NCBI GenBank assembly: GCA_022821775.1 | Contig: JAJECY010000052.1 | Span: 1 to 32,651 of the forward strand | Direction of reading: 5' to 3' | DNA length: 32,651 nt | DNA from: Acidobacteriota bacterium | GTDB lineage: Bacteria; Acidobacteriota; Terriglobia; Versatilivoradales; Versatilivoraceae | Shown: positions 30,332 through 32,651 of the stretch, one piece after another | How positions within the stretch are numbered: the first letter of the stretch is position 1 | How the letters are laid out: each line of letters starts with the position of its first letter | Position numbers and translations under genes: made by a program | The notes under the pieces: model-generated | What the model was told of the DNA's origin: nothing | Database searches by the model: none | The model's input: only the letters and a program-made list of their open reading frames with translations

Positions 30332-32008
30332 ATGAACAATAAGCCACTGGGCAGGGCAGCCATCTCCGGACTATTCCTGAGCGGGCTATTACTGGCCCTG
30401 ACGGCCCCGGCCGCGGCCGGGGAGGGAGACGGCCAGAAGGAAGTGATCTTCTATTCCGACGGACGCCACTCCAGCGTCTACCTCTATGAACCCCCCATGA
30501 GCGTTCGGCAGTACGTGGAGCCCATCGACGAGCTGCTGGATCTGGGCATCGATACCATCACCTACGCCGTGGGCGACTGCAGCGTGCTGCTCTACGACAC
30601 CAAGGTGGGGGAGCGCTGGGGGCACAACCTGGACCTGGTCAACCACATCGTCTGGTACCGGGCCGGCCAGAACGCCCATTCGCTCATCCAGCGGGGCATG
30701 GACCCCCTGGACGTGGTCACCAGGCATGCCCGGCGCCGGGGATTCAAGTTTCTTCCCAACATCCTGCTCAACATGCTGCACACACCGCCCAACAAGGTCA
30801 CCAACAGCCGCGTGGCCGACTTCACCACCCGGCATCCCGAGTGGCAGGTGGGTCCGGAACCAGATTACCCGGAGGCGGTGCACGACCTGCCCCACCGGCT
30901 CTCCTACGCCCGGCCGGAGATCCGGGCCGACCGCCTGGCGGTGATCACAGAGCTGGTAAGCCGATACCCCACCGACGGCATCGAGATCAATTTCGTCGAC
31001 TACGCTCCCTTTATCGCCCGCCGGGAGGTGGCCGAGCACACCGGGACCATGACCGGCTGGCTGCGTGAGATTCGCCAGGCTTGCGACCTGGCGGCCAAGG
31101 AGCAGGGCCGGGAAAAGCGGCTGGTGATTCGCATTGCCGGATCCCTCGAGGGAAACCGTTCAATGGGAATGGACCTGGAAACCTGGATCCGGGAGGAGCT
31201 GGTGGACTCGGTGATCGCCATGCCGGTGACTCACGGATACGAAGCCGGAACCCCCGAGCTGCGCAAGGTGGTCGAGGCCGCCAAGGGCACCAAGGTCAAG
31301 GTGCTGGCCGGGATCAACAACTCCCGCAACCCCCATGACACCCGCGAGGTCTTTGCCGCGGCCGCGGCCAACGCCTACGCGGCCGGAGCGGAAGGGGTGC
31401 TCTTTCACACCTACTACCCCGATCCCGACCGCTATCCCTACGACGACTCGGCCATGGAATCCATGCGCTTCATGGGCTATCCGGACGTGCTGGCCCACCG
31501 GGACAAGCGCTTCCGCATCGGAAGCAATCCCAAGGCGGACACTCCCCCCAAGTACGGGGTCCCCTGGCAGCTTCCCCTGGAGCTGGTCCCCGGAGAGAAG
31601 GGGAAGGAGATCCACCTGGATGTGGCCGACGACCTGGCGGCCAAGGCGGGCGAGGGCGAGCTGTGGCGCTGCGAGCTGCAGGTCATGGTGCAGCACATGA
31701 TGCACACCGACAAGGTGAAGCTGTGGTGGAACGGGAAGGAGATCCCTGAAGCCAAGTGGCGCAAGGCCGACTGGACCTACCAGATGCGTCCGCGTCCCGA
31801 GCGCTACCGGGGATACCGGCTGCACGTGGACCTGCGCGGCGAGGACTTGCCCAAGACGGGCCGGAACACCATTCGGGTCGACGTCCTCGAGAAGGACAGC
31901 AAGCTGGTCTTCCCCATTGCGATCAGCGACGTGGAGCTGGTGGTGGAATACCTGCCCGGCCGCAACGGTTTGCGCCCGGGAGAAGGCGGGCCGGGACTAA
32001 AGCAATAG
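30332..32008 (+). CDS. Secreted TIM-barrel protein, glycoside-hydrolase-like (GHL10/DUF187-like)
   Basis: A 558-residue protein with a signal peptide (residues 1-30, ending PAAAG). An N-terminal beta/alpha-barrel follows (about 35-420): DTITYAVGDCSVL, FLPNILLNM, DGIEINFVDY (215-224, like the catalytic-strand motif of GHL10 proteins), VIAMPVTHGYEAG and EGVLFHTYYPD. The C-terminal about 130 residues look like a beta-sandwich. Glycan hydrolysis is plausible, but the catalytic acids are not certain. The upstream frame is open to 30143, but the ATG at 30332 with GGGAGG 10 bases before it starts the signal peptide. It follows the sugar-transport genes on the same strand, so it may release the sugar they import. 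Its stop directly abuts the convergent HupE gene. Confidence 0.75.
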   Translation: MNNKPLGRAAISGLFLSGLLLALTAPAAAGEGDGQKEVIFYSDGRHSSVYLYEPPMSVRQYVEPIDELLDLGIDTITYAVGDCSVLLYDTKVGERWGHNLDLVNHIVWYRAGQNAHSLIQRGMDPLDVVTRHARRRGFKFLPNILLNMLHTPPNKVTNSRVADFTTRHPEWQVGPEPDYPEAVHDLPHRLSYARPEIRADRLAVITELVSRYPTDGIEINFVDYAPFIARREVAEHTGTMTGWLREIRQACDLAAKEQGREKRLVIRIAGSLEGNRSMGMDLETWIREELVDSVIAMPVTHGYEAGTPELRKVVEAAKGTKVKVLAGINNSRNPHDTREVFAAAAANAYAAGAEGVLFHTYYPDPDRYPYDDSAMESMRFMGYPDVLAHRDKRFRIGSNPKADTPPKYGVPWQLPLELVPGEKGKEIHLDVADDLAAKAGEGELWRCELQVMVQHMMHTDKVKLWWNGKEIPEAKWRKADWTYQMRPRPERYRGYRLHVDLRGEDLPKTGRNTIRVDVLEKDSKLVFPIAISDVELVVEYLPGRNGLRPGEGGPGLKQ

Positions 32009-32651
32009 CTAAAAGAACACCCGCTGGATCATCCAGTAGGCGCCCATGGCGGCGATGGCCAGGGACCCGGGAATGACCACGGCCTTGCGGTAGCGGTCGG
32101 GATCGCGCAGCCAGATCGTCAGCAGCAGGCCGGCGGCGATCACCGTCAACTGGCCCAGCTCCACCCCCAGGTTGAATCCCAGCAGTCCCACCAGCAGCGC
32201 CGATGCCGGCAGGTCCAACTGGCTCAAGGCCCCGGCAAACCCCAGACCGTGCACCAGTCCGAAGACGAAGACCACCAGCAACCGCCAGGGGGTGTACCTG
32301 GGGTAGAAGATGTTTTCCAGGGCGATCACCACGATGCTCCCGGCGATGATCGGCTCCACTACCGAGGCCGGGACCTGCACCATCCCGGTGGCGGCCATGC
32401 CCAGGGTGAGGGTGTGGGCCAGGGTGAAGGCGGTCACCTGCAGCAACAGCGGCTTCCAGTGCCGGCTGAGCAGGAAGAGGCCCAGGACGAAAAGGATGTG
32501 GTCCATTCCGAGCGGCACCACGTGCACGAAGCCCGAGCGAATGAAGCTGGTGAAGGTGGCCCAGTTTCCGGGGGCGGTGATGCCTTCGATCAGGTTCTGA
32601 TCGGGGTCGCCGGTTTCGGCGGCCGCCAGGTTGGATAGGTCGAGGACCCGG
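32009..32651 (-). CDS. HupE/UreJ family membrane protein (5' end outside the window)
   Basis: The visible 213 residues contain about six membrane helices with the family blocks VPLGMDHILFVLGLFLLS, FTLAHTLTLGMA and FGLVHGLGFAGAL. HupE/UreJ proteins are permease-like, linked to nickel or cobalt handling or found as orphan C-terminal modules of secreted proteins. The frame remains open to the window edge (upstream part reads PGNWATFTSFIRSGF), so the true start is beyond 32651. This C-terminal module is therefore probably attached to an N-terminal extracytoplasmic part. It converges with the TIM-barrel gene with no spacer. Confidence 0.85.
   Translation of the reverse strand, partial: RVLDLSNLAAAETGDPDQNLIEGITAPGNWATFTSFIRSGFVHVVPLGMDHILFVLGLFLLSRHWKPLLLQVTAFTLAHTLTLGMAATGMVQVPASVVEPIIAGSIVVIALENIFYPRYTPWRLLVVFVFGLVHGLGFAGALSQLDLPASALLVGLLGFNLGVELGQLTVIAAGLLLTIWLRDPDRYRKAVVIPGSLAIAAMGAYWMIQRVFF

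Noticed and set aside
1-32651. CRISPR arrays, tRNA or rRNA genes, integrase or attachment sites
   Set aside because: None recognised: no regularly spaced repeats of 25-40 bases, no tRNA-like cloverleaf, and no recombinase motif in any frame.

Overview
This is a GC-rich window from a Gram-negative bacterium: it has a TonB-dependent receptor, outer-membrane barrels, lipoproteins and an AT-poor coding bias. The mix of a TonB receptor with a carboxypeptidase-regulatory-like N-domain, a DUF547 lipoprotein, a HyuA/CocE operon, a ribose-type ABC transporter next to a secreted TIM-barrel protein, and palindrome-rich intergenic DNA looks most like Acidobacteriota or a similar environmental lineage. 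That placement is inference only.

Layout. (1) 1-504: no gene, a cluster of short perfect or near-perfect hairpins (REP-like). (2) 505-8436, minus strand: TonB receptor, then hyuA, a CocE-type hydrolase and a PLP-dependent dehydratase; the last three overlap start to stop and look like one catabolic operon. (3) 8513-12395, plus strand: GT87-like membrane glycosyltransferase, DUF547 lipoprotein, a small exported CxxC protein and an outer-membrane barrel. (4) 12672-14583: DUF6569 (ARPP-1) protein divergent from a MerR-type regulator. Between them is a consensus promoter whose spacer carries a dyad, the usual position of a MerR operator. (5) 14640-26538, minus strand: a defence island. Transcription order is hsdM, a GmrSD-type type IV nuclease, hsdS, a DUF433 antitoxin, a DUF5615-toxin stub fused in frame to a DarG-like macrodomain, and hsdR. 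Every junction in that operon is a 4-bp start/stop overlap. Then come a broken copy of the hsdR start, an intact fic gene, a 40-codon ATPase-like stub, an RNA ligase gene interrupted by one amber codon, and a broken copy of the fic start with its promoter region. (6) 26591-32651: aroE-like dehydrogenase, then divergently a sugar-binding lipoprotein, an RbsC-type permease with a large periplasmic insert, a secreted TIM-barrel glycoside-hydrolase-like protein, and a convergent, window-truncated HupE/UreJ protein.

The most unusual feature is the composition of the island. An intact type I restriction operon carries a type IV nuclease and a macrodomain through translational coupling, and the island contains four separate gene-start stubs: hsdR', fic', an ATPase and a DUF5615 toxin. 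Each keeps only the 5' end of a gene. This suggests repeated exchange of defence modules at gene starts. No transposase, integrase, tRNA or CRISPR array was seen.
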